Shown here: in pieces, positions 24,836-33,466 of the stretch | Layout of the letters: the number at the start of each line of letters is the position of its first letter | Numbering within the stretch: position 1 is the first letter of the stretch | From: JACDDK01 sp041747155 | GTDB taxonomy: Bacteria > Actinomycetota > Rubrobacteria > Rubrobacterales > Rubrobacteraceae | NCBI GenBank assembly: GCA_041747155.1 | Contig: JBGTFQ010000163.1 | Span: 1-55,500 of the forward strand | Direction: 5' to 3' | Length of the DNA stretch: 55,500 nucleotides | Notes under the pieces: model-generated | What the model saw: the letters and a program-made list of their open reading frames with translations, nothing else | What the model was told of the DNA's origin: nothing | Database searches by the model: none | Position numbers and translations under genes: made by a program

Positions 24836-25642
24836 CTAGTAGGGCAGATTCCCGCCACTGTCTATGAGCGAGTCGTCCCCGGAACCATCGGTATTGCCAT
24901 CGCCATCCGCGTCCTCATCGCCGTCCAACACACCGTCGCCATCGGAGTCCTCGATGTTTGGGTCCGTTCCGTTCTGCTTCTCTTGGCGATTGCTCACACC
25001 GTCACCGTCGGAATCCTTCGCAGCGTTCTTGCCGCCAGTTCCGTCGCTTGTCCCGATTCCATCGCCATTTCCAGTTCCGTCTCCAGCTCCAGAGTCGTCG
25101 CCCCCGGAAGAAGCGTCGTTAGGGTCCGTGCCGTTCTTTCTTTCCTTGCGGTCACTAGCACCGTCATCATCGGAGTCCGTACCGCCGCCGGTCCCGGTTC
25201 CGTCGTCCGTGCCATCGGTTTCGTCACCCGTGTCGGCTCCAGTATCTCCCCCAGTACCCGCCCCGGTACCATCGCCCGTTGTTGCTTCGGCGGTGGAGGC
25301 TGGCTCAACGAGAGTCCGGAAGGGATCTTTGCTTTCGTAGGCGGAGTAAGATTCAGCGTCGCGGTTCTCGGTATCGGGGCTAATGTTTCCCGAACCGCCG
25401 CCATCGCCGTCTCCGTTCTGATCGTTGGATTGAGCGATTTCGGATTGATTGGCGACTTGTTGTTCCTGAGTCGGGTTCACAAAGAACCCCGCGACGACCC
25501 AGGCGAAGATCAAAACCGCCAGCACCGCGAGCACGGGCGGTATCACCTTGCTACTGCGAAGATGCGCCATCGAGAACCCCGGCCCTATAAGAGACATGCG
25601 CTGGGAGCGTCGCCTTTCAGAGCGGCGAGGCGCGTTACTCAT
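24836..25642 (-). CDS. Pilus-operon membrane protein with thrombospondin type 3 calcium repeats
   Basis: 268 residues. A basic N-terminus (1-32) leads into one membrane helix (33-54), so the rest is outside the cytoplasm. A short KDPFRTLVEP (105-114) recalls the KDPF element of PilP and GspC. Then comes a Gly/Thr/Asp-rich spacer, and repeats of the DxDxDGxxDxxE calcium type: residues 156-174 (DSDDDGASDRKERKNGTDP), 210-228 (DSDGDGVSNRQEKQNGTDP) and 232 onward (DSDGDGVLDGDEDADGDGN). The position after pilM-N-O is where pilP usually sits. A role as a PilP-like assembly partner with a calcium-binding, surface-exposed tail is inference. It overlaps pilO by 8 nt. Confidence 0.75.
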   Translation of the reverse strand: MSNAPRRSERRRSQRMSLIGPGFSMAHLRSSKVIPPVLAVLAVLIFAWVVAGFFVNPTQEQQVANQSEIAQSNDQNGDGDGGGSGNISPDTENRDAESYSAYESKDPFRTLVEPASTAEATTGDGTGAGTGGDTGADTGDETDGTDDGTGTGGGTDSDDDGASDRKERKNGTDPNDASSGGDDSGAGDGTGNGDGIGTSDGTGGKNAAKDSDGDGVSNRQEKQNGTDPNIEDSDGDGVLDGDEDADGDGNTDGSGDDSLIDSGGNLPY

Positions 25643-26318
25643 CGGTCACCCCACTGGACGTTGCTTCTTCAGTTAGTTCCACTCCTGGCTCGACCGGCAC
25701 CGGGGCTTCGGGGGCGGCCTGACGGCTCGTCGTGTCGGAGGGTTGGAAGTAGACCTCTGTCTGTAACTCGACCTGCAACAATCTTTCGACCCCCGAGGCT
25801 TGACTGGGTTCTTCTTCGTCTTCCGGTTCGACCGGTTCGTAGGTGACCTCGTTGACAGTCACGAGACGGGCCAGGTTGCGCGCCCGAAAGAGGAAGTCCT
25901 GCATTTGGTCGTAGGTTCCCTCAAAAGACATTGTAATCGGTACACGGGAAAAGTCACCACTCGTTCCTTCGGGAGGCCCGGTTGGCGCTTCGGGCTGAAG
26001 CAAAAGCTGCGTGACTTCTGCAGCTCCGGCTATCTCTTCGATCTGAACGGCCAGCGAGGGTATCTCCGGCTGGGCGGGTATGCGCTTAGAAAGTTCGAGA
26101 ATCTGACGCTCCACTTCCGGGGCGTTGTCCCGGATCTGCTCTAGCTCTTGGACTTGCTGCTGAAGTTGCTCCACCTGCGCCATTTTGTCCGAACGCTCGG
26201 TGTCAGCCTGTTCCATCCGATCCAACAGTGGCGAGAACAGCAAAAAATAGAGGCCGACCCCCAGGACAATCAACAACAGTATCCCGAGTATCAGGATGTT
26301 GCGAGGTTGATTCGCCAC
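25635..26318 (-). CDS. pilO: Type IV pilus assembly protein PilO
   Basis: 227 residues: one membrane helix (7-31), a coiled coil (about 35-75), then a ferredoxin-like PilO domain (VPITMSFEGTYDQMQDFLFR near 128). It forms an inner-membrane alignment complex with PilN and PilM that supports the pilus motor. The C-terminal 60 residues are acidic and Pro-rich, longer than usual. GTG 26318 overlaps the pilN stop as TAGTG. Confidence 0.88.
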   Translation of the reverse strand: MANQPRNILILGILLLIVLGVGLYFLLFSPLLDRMEQADTERSDKMAQVEQLQQQVQELEQIRDNAPEVERQILELSKRIPAQPEIPSLAVQIEEIAGAAEVTQLLLQPEAPTGPPEGTSGDFSRVPITMSFEGTYDQMQDFLFRARNLARLVTVNEVTYEPVEPEDEEEPSQASGVERLLQVELQTEVYFQPSDTTSRQAAPEAPVPVEPGVELTEEATSSGVTDE

Positions 26319-27055
26319 TATCGCTCGCTCCCTGGTCGGCTGGCTTGATCCGAGGCGATGTCTTCTTCGGTATTCTCTTGCTCGCTGTCGGGACCATCAG
26401 CGGGTCCACCGTCGATGCGGAGTTCCGCGCCGTTACCACCAACTTCGGTGATGAGCTGCGAAGCCACCTCAAAGTTTATGGCTGGCTCGGCGAAGGTTTC
26501 GCGATCAAGCTCGGCGATGTTAAGCTGCGAGTTTGCTAGGAACGTCAAATTGTTCATCCCCACCACAAAGTCTGCGACGTTCGTGTACTGCGGAAGCGCG
26601 ATGCCGGTAAAGGTGATCGCGCCCGACGGCGACAATGGAGCCTCGGACTCGACTTCGATGTTTATCGGCGAAGCCTGGCCCGTCATGGAGTCGAGAGCGG
26701 TACGCTCCGGTATAACGAAGGCAAGACCTTGCAGAAATTCGTCCCAGGAGAAGCGCGTGCGGAATATACCATCTGCGACGGGCTTCTTTGCGTCCAGCCG
26801 GGCCTGTAGATCCTGATACGGGCTTAGGATGGCGATCTGCTCATTCTGCTGGGCTATCTGTCCATCCAGCCGAACGATGTCGTCTTCTATGGAGTTCAAG
26901 CGAGCGAGCATCAACAAATAGATCCCGATGACAAGCACGAGCATGATGGCCCCAAGGATCAGAAGTATCCCCAAAACTGTACCCCGACTACCGTCGCCAC
27001 CGCCTCCACCGCCACGCCTCCGTTCTTCGGGTGGCAGCAGGTTTATGCGTCTCAT
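26318..27055 (-). CDS. pilN: Type IV pilus assembly protein PilN
   Basis: 245 residues. The N-terminus has the PilM-binding motif (MRRINLLPPEE), followed by a Gly-rich run, a membrane helix (about 27-50), a coiled coil and a ferredoxin-like domain (about 120-200). The last 40 residues are acidic and low in complexity. PilN links cytoplasmic PilM to periplasmic or extracellular PilO. The ATG overlaps the pilM stop (ATGA). Confidence 0.88.
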   Translation of the reverse strand: MRRINLLPPEERRRGGGGGGDGSRGTVLGILLILGAIMLVLVIGIYLLMLARLNSIEDDIVRLDGQIAQQNEQIAILSPYQDLQARLDAKKPVADGIFRTRFSWDEFLQGLAFVIPERTALDSMTGQASPINIEVESEAPLSPSGAITFTGIALPQYTNVADFVVGMNNLTFLANSQLNIAELDRETFAEPAINFEVASQLITEVGGNGAELRIDGGPADGPDSEQENTEEDIASDQASRPGSER

Positions 27056-28200
27056 AGATCTTCCAGTGCGAGACCGATGGACACGGCGAGCACGGGCTCC
27101 ATAACTCGAAGTTGGTCCTCACCAACGTTGGACTTGTTGCCCGCGAGCTTCTGCAACGGGGACCCTTTGTTAGTGGTGATACCGAGTAGTTCTCCGATGT
27201 AACTATCTAGACCGTTTACCAATGCGCCTTCCCCGGAGATAAAGACTTGCGACACCTCTCGCGAATCCGGCTGAGAGTAGTGGTACTCGATGGACCGCTG
27301 TATATCCTCCGCCAACACTTGCGCCGCGTCCTCCAAGCCACGCCGCACGTCATAGAGCAAGGCGGGGTCAAAATCGTCAAACCCGCCTTGCCCGGTATCG
27401 GACTGCTCCGCACCATCCGAGTCTTCCGGGGATGATTCTGGAGGCGCGTCAGAACCAGCGTACCCGATACGAATGTTCGGATTCATAAGTTGCTTCTCGG
27501 CTTCTTCTTCCGGCATGTTCGCCGCGTCTGCAACCGCCTGTGCGAAGTACTGAGAGCCACCGGGGATGAATCTCGTCAGGGTAGGCGTGCCGCCCTGCGA
27601 GACTACAAGATTCGAGATTTCGGTGCCGATGTCGAGAAGGACTATCGCGCCTTCATCCTCAAATAGCGCGTTTGGAAGCGTCGAGCGTATCAAGGAAAGC
27701 GCCTTTACGTCTATGCCTGCCGCTCGAAGGCCGCCAGCTCTTACAGCGGAGGTGTAGCGGGAGATCATATCTTTTTGGGCCGCTACTATGAGGATTCGGT
27801 CGAGATCGGAGCCTTCGCTCTGGGGACCGAGCACTATGTAGTCCATCACGGCTTCATCGATTGGCATGGGGATGTGGTCTTGAGCTTCGAAACTTATAGC
27901 ACCCTGAAGATCCTTCTCGCTCATTCGAGGGAAGTCCAACAGCCGCACCACGACCTTCTGATTAGCTAGGCCCAACGATACGGATTTTCCAGTAAACGAA
28001 TGAGACGCCCAGAACTCCTTGATCTCAGCGGCGAGAAGATCGTGGTCGGCAACCTCGCCATCCATGATAGCTCCAGGGGCCAAACGCCGGTAACCAACAT
28101 GCTGCAGGACAAATCCACCGCCGCCTTTGGCGAGTTGGACGGCTTTGATCGCCCCCCGGTCTATGTCCATCCCGACGGCCTGTTTCCTAAAACGTCCCAT
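27052..28200 (-). CDS. pilM: Type IV pilus assembly protein PilM (actin-like)
   Basis: 382 residues. FtsA/actin-like ATPase of the pilus platform: VGMDIDRGAIKAVQLAKGG at the N-terminus, VVRLLDFPRMSEKDLQGAI near 70-88, and VLLDIGTEISNLVV near 188. An acidic insert (about 257-275, PPESSPEDSDGAEQSD) is a lineage addition. It binds the PilN N-terminus in the cytoplasm. pilD lies 3 nt upstream. No pilB, pilC, pilT or pilin gene is in the window. Confidence 0.9.
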   Translation of the reverse strand: MGRFRKQAVGMDIDRGAIKAVQLAKGGGGFVLQHVGYRRLAPGAIMDGEVADHDLLAAEIKEFWASHSFTGKSVSLGLANQKVVVRLLDFPRMSEKDLQGAISFEAQDHIPMPIDEAVMDYIVLGPQSEGSDLDRILIVAAQKDMISRYTSAVRAGGLRAAGIDVKALSLIRSTLPNALFEDEGAIVLLDIGTEISNLVVSQGGTPTLTRFIPGGSQYFAQAVADAANMPEEEAEKQLMNPNIRIGYAGSDAPPESSPEDSDGAEQSDTGQGGFDDFDPALLYDVRRGLEDAAQVLAEDIQRSIEYHYSQPDSREVSQVFISGEGALVNGLDSYIGELLGITTNKGSPLQKLAGNKSNVGEDQLRVMEPVLAVSIGLALEDL

Positions 28201-28203
28201 CTC

Positions 28204-28968
28204 CTACGCCATCCCGACGAAGTTTAAGTAATAGCTCCAGAGATCCTGCCCAACAAATAGTGTGAGCACACCACCTACCGCTAGAAAAGTCCCAAACGGT
28301 ATAGCCGCCCGCCGCCCAATAACTCCTCCAGTTATCAGCGCCACGCTAACCACCATCCCGCATAACGCCCCCAAAAACACTGCAAGACCCGCGTATGGGC
28401 CGAGAAAAGCCCCGAGCATACCGGCCATCTTCACGTCGCCCATGCCCATCCCCTGAGGATAAGCCAGGACTAGCGCGAAGAGAGCCCCCGCAACCGCCAC
28501 CATCGAAACCACATACACCCACCAGCGTCCGGGATCCATGAGTATGGACAAAACCAAGCCCGCCACAGCCGCAGGGCCGACGATTACATTTGGCAACAAC
28601 CGATACTCGATATCCGTACCCGCGAGAACTACCAACACACCCACGAACACGAGCCCCGAGACAATCGCTAGAACCCGAAAATCCGACCCAAACTCGTAAA
28701 CTACCGCCGCGAACAGCAAACCCGTCAGTCCTTCCACAACCGGGTACCGGGCCGAGATACGCTCCGAGCAATTGCGGCACTTCCCCCGCAGCAATAAATA
28801 CGACAGAATCGGGACGTTGTCCTTAGGCGATATGTCCTCGCCGCATTTGGGGCAATGAGATGCAGGCCACACAATCGACTCGCGATTCGGAACCCGGTGG
28901 ATCACCACATTCAGGAAACTACCCACGACCAAACCGAAGAGACCAGCTATCAAGACCAAGGCGGTCAC
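28204..28968 (-). CDS. pilD: Prepilin peptidase / N-methyltransferase PilD
   Basis: 254 residues with about seven membrane helices. The N-terminal part has VGSFLNVVIHRVPNRES and two CxxC pairs (CPKCG at 40-44 and CRNCS at 64-68) of the methylase half. The peptidase Asp residues are in GTDIEYRLLPN and in MGMGDVKMAG. It cleaves and N-methylates type IV prepilins at the membrane. It overlaps the PglD-like gene by 4 nt (ATGA) and leads into pilM. Confidence 0.93.
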   Translation of the reverse strand: MTALVLIAGLFGLVVGSFLNVVIHRVPNRESIVWPASHCPKCGEDISPKDNVPILSYLLLRGKCRNCSERISARYPVVEGLTGLLFAAVVYEFGSDFRVLAIVSGLVFVGVLVVLAGTDIEYRLLPNVIVGPAAVAGLVLSILMDPGRWWVYVVSMVAVAGALFALVLAYPQGMGMGDVKMAGMLGAFLGPYAGLAVFLGALCGMVVSVALITGGVIGRRAAIPFGTFLAVGGVLTLFVGQDLWSYYLNFVGMA

Positions 28969-29579
28969 GATGGGTCACCCTCGAAGTGAACCGCCGCCGG
29001 TACTCGAAAATCTGCCTCGACGAAAGCCTTCCGCCCTACACTAGCGTTGTAGCCGAGCAAGGACCGCGCTCCAACCCGTGCGCCCTCGCCAACAACTGCC
29101 CCAGCCGCCAGCCAGACACCCGCTCCCACAACCGCATCCCGCTCGACCACGGAACCTGGCCCCAGGTAGCAGTGACTTCCGACAGCCGCATCAGGGTGAA
29201 CCACGGCACTAGCCGCGACAACACTGCCATCCCCCACCGATGCTTCTTCAGACAAATAAGCCATCGGATGTACCGCTGTAGAGAACTTGCCACCCAAGCC
29301 ACGCAAGGAATTAGACACTCGCAACCGCGCCACATTGTCTGTTATAGCCACGATCACATGAACTGACTCCACCGAGAGCATACTTTTGAGCATCCCGATG
29401 TCCCCAAGAACCGGAAACCCACGCACTTTAAACGAGAGAGACAAACGAGCATCGTCGTAGAATCCCAACACCCACCCTTCAGCTCCGCCCGCAATAAGAA
29501 CATCCAGAGCCACGCGCCCATAGCCGCCTGCTCCCACGATTGCCACCCTAAGATCATCGTCGAGATCAGTACTCTGCAT
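28965..29579 (-). CDS. PglD/NeuD-like left-handed beta-helix sugar acyltransferase homologue
   Basis: 204 residues from ATG 29579; a GTG at 29687 would add 36 residues not typical of the family. The N-terminal Rossmann-like part opens VAIVGAGGYGRVALDVL; the C-terminal part is a hexapeptide left-handed beta-helix (ASVGDGSVVAASAVVHPDAA onward). In PglD the catalytic His lies in an EHDC element before VIG; here the same place reads VVERDAVVG, so His is Arg. Acetyl transfer is therefore uncertain. Adjacent pilD suggests pilin or surface glycan modification, an inference. It overlaps pilD by 4 nt. Confidence 0.75.
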   Translation of the reverse strand: MQSTDLDDDLRVAIVGAGGYGRVALDVLIAGGAEGWVLGFYDDARLSLSFKVRGFPVLGDIGMLKSMLSVESVHVIVAITDNVARLRVSNSLRGLGGKFSTAVHPMAYLSEEASVGDGSVVAASAVVHPDAAVGSHCYLGPGSVVERDAVVGAGVWLAAGAVVGEGARVGARSLLGYNASVGRKAFVEADFRVPAAVHFEGDPS

Positions 29580-29638
29580 CTGAACTTCTGGTTGAACCAA
29601 GTCAACGCTTGTTTCAGGCTCTCTTATCTCGTTTCGCT

Positions 29639-29663
29639 CCCGTAAATAAATTGGTTTTACGGG
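29639..29663. repeat. Perfect 8-bp inverted repeat between fmt and the PglD-like gene
   Basis: CCCGTAAA (29639-29646) and TTTACGGG (29656-29663) are separated by 9 nt. The repeat lies 88 nt after the fmt stop and upstream of the chosen PglD-like start. On neither strand is it followed by a T tract, so a classical intrinsic terminator is not supported. It may be an operator or an mRNA processing site at the junction of two gene blocks. Confidence 0.55.
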
Positions 29664-29750
29664 GCCAAGTCTAACATCGCCCCTCACACCTTGCGTTAAT
29701 ATCTACATCCGGGGCAACCAAGTGACTCGCACACAACCTATAGTGCGGAT

Positions 29751-30671
29751 TCAGATAATAAACCCACCATACAGTTGATTTCCACGCAGGAAGTCCGTAG
29801 CCGATAGCGGACGACCTCCAGGCAACTGTAGCCGCTCCACACTCAATTTCCCATCCCCGCACCCCACCAGTATTCTCCCGTCATCAACGAGGATCTCTCC
29901 TGCGGAAAGGTCCCGTGTATAAGCTTCAGAAATACGAGCATCAAGTATCTTGACTGGACCATCCACCCCATGATGCAATGTCCGAGCACCCACGTGAGGC
30001 GCTAACGCACGTATAAGATCTAAGACCTCCAACCGACTTTTACACCAATCTATGACCCGCTCACCAGCAGCAATCTTATGTGCATAGGTAGCTTCCGAGT
30101 CATCTTGATCTTTAAGAATCAATTTATTAGTCCCGAGTAAACCTAATACCTCGACCATAGCTTTAGACCCAATTTCGGCTAATTCTTGGCGCAATTCGCC
30201 ACCGTTGGTATGTAAATTCATGGTCAATTCGGTCTGTTTGGCTATTTTTCCAGTATCGAGACCTTCATCCATCTCGATTATTGTGACTCCGGTTGTTGTC
30301 TCTCCGGCCATTATGGCTCGTTCGACTGGCGCGGCACCTCGGTACTTTGGTAGTAGTGATCCGTGTACGTTCCAAGCGCCAAGTTTTGCGGCATAGAGGG
30401 TGTCGGGGCGAAGTATCTGTCCATATGCGGCTACGACTAGGGCATCGCAGGTGGCGATCTGTTCTGCGGCTTCACTGATACGGTTAGGCTGTATTAGTGG
30501 CAACTCGAACTCGGTGGCTAGTTGGGCGACGGGTGTTGGGGCTGTCTTGCGTCCTCTGCCCCGGCGGGCATCAGGTTGGGAGATCACCAACTCGACTACG
30601 TGGTCCGAAGAGATCAAGCCTTCGAGTACGGTTGCGGCGAAGTCTGGGGTACCGGCGAAGGCTACTCTCAT
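29751..30671 (-). CDS. fmt: Methionyl-tRNA formyltransferase
   Basis: 306 residues. It formylates initiator Met-tRNA using 10-formyl-THF. Seen: RVAFAGTPDFAATVLEGL at the N-terminus, VVAAYGQILRP near 93, and the signature WNVHGSLLPKYRGAAPVERA near 105-124, with the catalytic Asn, His and Asp set. The C-terminal OB-like domain follows from about 210. It lies 7 nt after def. Codon choice shifts from A/C-rich to G/T-rich near 30250. Confidence 0.96.
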   Translation of the reverse strand: MRVAFAGTPDFAATVLEGLISSDHVVELVISQPDARRGRGRKTAPTPVAQLATEFELPLIQPNRISEAAEQIATCDALVVAAYGQILRPDTLYAAKLGAWNVHGSLLPKYRGAAPVERAIMAGETTTGVTIIEMDEGLDTGKIAKQTELTMNLHTNGGELRQELAEIGSKAMVEVLGLLGTNKLILKDQDDSEATYAHKIAAGERVIDWCKSRLEVLDLIRALAPHVGARTLHHGVDGPVKILDARISEAYTRDLSAGEILVDDGRILVGCGDGKLSVERLQLPGGRPLSATDFLRGNQLYGGFII

Positions 30672-30678
30672 GGTGTCG

Positions 30679-31173
30679 TTAACTTTGGGCTATAAGACGT
30701 TCGCGGAGTTCGCGCATGGCCTCTTTGCGAGACGCTCGATCCGTGCGATCTAGAATGAGAACGCCGTCTAGGTGGTCTATCTCGTGTTGGAAGATGCGGG
30801 CGATCAAGCCCTCCGCTTCGAGCTGTATTGGCTCGCCTTCAAGGTTCAGTCCGGTCAGAGTTATAGCTGTCGGGCGCTCAACGTCTACTTGAATTCCGGG
30901 GATTGACAGACAGCCTTCCGGTCCCAACTCGCATTCGTCGGAAGAAGATGAGATCACAGGGTTCACTATGGCAAATTCCTCTGACTCCACAGCAGCGACC
31001 AGAATCCGTTTCAAGCGTCCGACTTGGTTTGCAGCCAGACCTACGCCCTCGTGCTCGCGCATCGTCTGGAGCATATCCTCAGCCAGCCGATAGAGGGTGT
31101 CATCGAAATCTTTAACCACGGTTGCGCGGGATTTGAGGACGGGATCCCCGAACTTCCTAACTTCTAGTACCAC
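30679..31173 (-). CDS. def: Peptide deformylase
   Basis: 164 residues. Removes the N-formyl group from nascent proteins using a metal. All three motifs are intact: GVGLAANQVG near 43, EGCLSIPG near 87 (metal Cys) and QHEIDHLDG near 129 (two metal His and the catalytic Glu). It lies between priA and fmt, 3 nt after priA, in the standard actinobacterial order. Confidence 0.97.
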   Translation of the reverse strand: MVLEVRKFGDPVLKSRATVVKDFDDTLYRLAEDMLQTMREHEGVGLAANQVGRLKRILVAAVESEEFAIVNPVISSSSDECELGPEGCLSIPGIQVDVERPTAITLTGLNLEGEPIQLEAEGLIARIFQHEIDHLDGVLILDRTDRASRKEAMRELRERLIAQS

Positions 31174-31176
31174 TTG

Positions 31177-33456
31177 CTAGACCTCCTCGGGATCCACATC
31201 AACCAACACCTTGAGCCCTCTGGCACCTCGACCGCCAAGCCGAGCGGCTAGAGTGGCAGCCGCCGCAGCTTCTACCCTCTCCGAAGCTCGCAAAAGAACA
31301 CGCCACACCTTGCGCTTACCTGAACCCTGTACAGGCACGACCGCCGACATACTAACGGCTGGCGAGAGCCGCTCTCTCAGACGGGATTCTACCGCGTCCC
31401 GGACGATGCTTTCGGGGCCTTCTATCACTACTTGCGCGAGATGCGCGTAAGGTGGATAACCCGCCGTTCGAAGCCTCGGAAGCTCGGCGGCAGCGAATGT
31501 TAGATAGTCTCCGCGGAGGGCGGCTTGCAGAGCGTAATGCTCCGGCAAGCGCGTCTGCACTACGAGTCTTGTTCTGGCGGCTTCAGCGGCTCGGTACAAA
31601 AGCCGGAAGCCACGCTCGACCGCACCCATCGACGCACTGACGAAAAGTGCATCAGCATCGGGGATGCAGATCACATCCCAGTCAACCTCCTGGATACCGT
31701 GCGCTGTCCCAACTACCACAGCAGCGTCTTCATCGACCCTCTCGCCCGCTGTAAGAAGACCAACCTCCACCCCGAGCTTCTCGTGGAGATCCATCCGCAC
31801 TCTCTCAGTAGAAATTCCCAGCGGATTTAGGCGGGTAGAATCGCAATTTGGGCAGTTTTTTTCAGCACGCTCTCGATGACCGCAGCTAGCGCATATCATG
31901 CCGACGGATTGGCCCATGCCATGCAGGGCGAGCGGCAGCCCGCAGTCGGGGCAGGAGCGAATCGCTCCACACTGATTGCAACTTACAGAAACCGCTTGGC
32001 CCAGGCGATTCACCAACACCCCGACACGGCCACCGGAGTCAATACAATCCTGGCAAGCTTTGATCAGAGCGTCGCTTAGGATTGCACCGGTTCCTCTCAT
32101 GTCGACCAACCGCACGGCGGGCCACAGATTTGCTGGTCGTGCGGGAACCTCTTGAACGCCGCCGCCGTACAGTCGGAGCGAGGGCGTTGAAGATGCAAGA
32201 AGCACGCTAACGCCATTCTGTTCGCCACGCGCCAACGCTATATCCCGAGCGTGCAACGGCAGACCTTCGTATCCAGGCTCGGCTCGGTATGATTCGTTTG
32301 GCTCGTCGGTGACGAAAATTCCGCCGAGGCGCGACATTGGCAAAAGGACTGCCGCGCGGGTGCCGACTACGACATCCACGTCCCCGGAACGCGCCGTAAG
32401 GTGGATCGAAGCTCGCGACTTTCCCATCCCGCTGTGGTACGCAGCCACCACACTATTGACCGGCAGACGTTCCAGCAACATTTGCTTAATGCGCTCTACG
32501 ACTTCGACTTCGGGCGCGAGGATCAGTGCTTGCTCTCCGCGATCAACTGAGCGACGAGCCACGGCTACCGCTACTTCCAACTGCTCTGCCGTCGGCACGC
32601 GCCACAATCGGACATCACCGGCATCCATCGCGTCTACTACTTGACTATAGAGTGGATCTTCGTCAGCCGAGCGAGTCTGACCGAAGGCTAGTTCTGAAGC
32701 CGCAATTTTTGGGCGACGTTCGCGGTGGATCCAACCGCGCTCTTCCAGCCGTAGTAACGTGGCCCGCGTAGCGCCCGCCGCTTTCAGGATGTCCAAGCTT
32801 CTCACGCCACCCTCATTGGCGGAACTCAACGCCTCGAACAACCGCCGTTGAGCATGAGCCCGACCAAAGTCAGGTTCCGAATCTGTGTTGATCGATACCC
32901 ATTCCTCCATTGATGGCTCCGGGCAATATGGGTACAGTTTCACGCGACCAAGCTCTTCGGCTGATTTAAAGCCTTCGGGTCCGAGAGAACCACGCAACGC
33001 CCCACGAGTCGCGACCGCACCACGGCTCCACGTCCAGTTCGGCCCCGGATGCACGATACGATAGCTCCCCAAATCCAAACCCGGAGGAAGCGCGGACCTC
33101 AACACCTTCGACACCGGGATAGCCGAGATACTAGACACCTGGCGGCAAACCGCGACTATCTGCTCATCCAGCGAGAGCCAATCGAAGACACCTCGCAACT
33201 CTTCGAGACTACGTTCCTCCGAAACGTCGTCGATGTCGAGCACAACTCCCAATCTAGAGTAGCTTGAGAGGGGAGCGGAGACTACGCTACCGGGACGGAT
33301 CTCATCCTGAAGAAAATCCGGGACACTGTAGCTCAAAGGCGGCAGCGCGTGCGTTGGAATGAGCAACGCCACCCGCGCTATGGTCAAGGGTGGCGTGCTT
33401 TCGATTGTTTCCAGTATTGTCTTCGTCTCTGTAGAGTGGCCTATATGCCGGACCAA
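31177..33456 (-). CDS. priA: Primosomal protein PriA, actinobacterial form without helicase motifs
   Basis: About 759 residues from TTG 33456, chosen because GGAG lies 7 nt upstream and it begins 10 nt after the metK stop; the open frame continues further into metK. The 3' DNA-binding domain begins ARVALLIPTHALPPLSYSVP. Zinc-binding Cys pairs are present (CNQCGAIRSCPDCG ... CASCG ... CPNCD). Where PriA normally has GxTGSGKTE the sequence reads LWRVPTAEQLEVAVAVA, and the DEEH box reads VTDEPNES, so ATP-driven unwinding is not expected. This loss is known for actinobacterial PriA. It probably still assists replication restart by loading. Confidence 0.9.
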   Translation of the reverse strand: MVRHIGHSTETKTILETIESTPPLTIARVALLIPTHALPPLSYSVPDFLQDEIRPGSVVSAPLSSYSRLGVVLDIDDVSEERSLEELRGVFDWLSLDEQIVAVCRQVSSISAIPVSKVLRSALPPGLDLGSYRIVHPGPNWTWSRGAVATRGALRGSLGPEGFKSAEELGRVKLYPYCPEPSMEEWVSINTDSEPDFGRAHAQRRLFEALSSANEGGVRSLDILKAAGATRATLLRLEERGWIHRERRPKIAASELAFGQTRSADEDPLYSQVVDAMDAGDVRLWRVPTAEQLEVAVAVARRSVDRGEQALILAPEVEVVERIKQMLLERLPVNSVVAAYHSGMGKSRASIHLTARSGDVDVVVGTRAAVLLPMSRLGGIFVTDEPNESYRAEPGYEGLPLHARDIALARGEQNGVSVLLASSTPSLRLYGGGVQEVPARPANLWPAVRLVDMRGTGAILSDALIKACQDCIDSGGRVGVLVNRLGQAVSVSCNQCGAIRSCPDCGLPLALHGMGQSVGMICASCGHRERAEKNCPNCDSTRLNPLGISTERVRMDLHEKLGVEVGLLTAGERVDEDAAVVVGTAHGIQEVDWDVICIPDADALFVSASMGAVERGFRLLYRAAEAARTRLVVQTRLPEHYALQAALRGDYLTFAAAELPRLRTAGYPPYAHLAQVVIEGPESIVRDAVESRLRERLSPAVSMSAVVPVQGSGKRKVWRVLLRASERVEAAAAATLAARLGGRGARGLKVLVDVDPEEV

Positions 33457-33466
33457 GCTCCGTCTC

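Noticed and set aside
24983..25846. 287-codon plus-strand frame rich in Val and Ser
   Set aside because: It mirrors the low-complexity repeats of the pilus-block protein on the minus strand.
24836..29579. Pilin or pilus motor genes (pilA, pilB, pilC, pilT)
   Set aside because: No prepilin leader or motor ATPase was found in this block; only assembly-platform genes and the peptidase are present.
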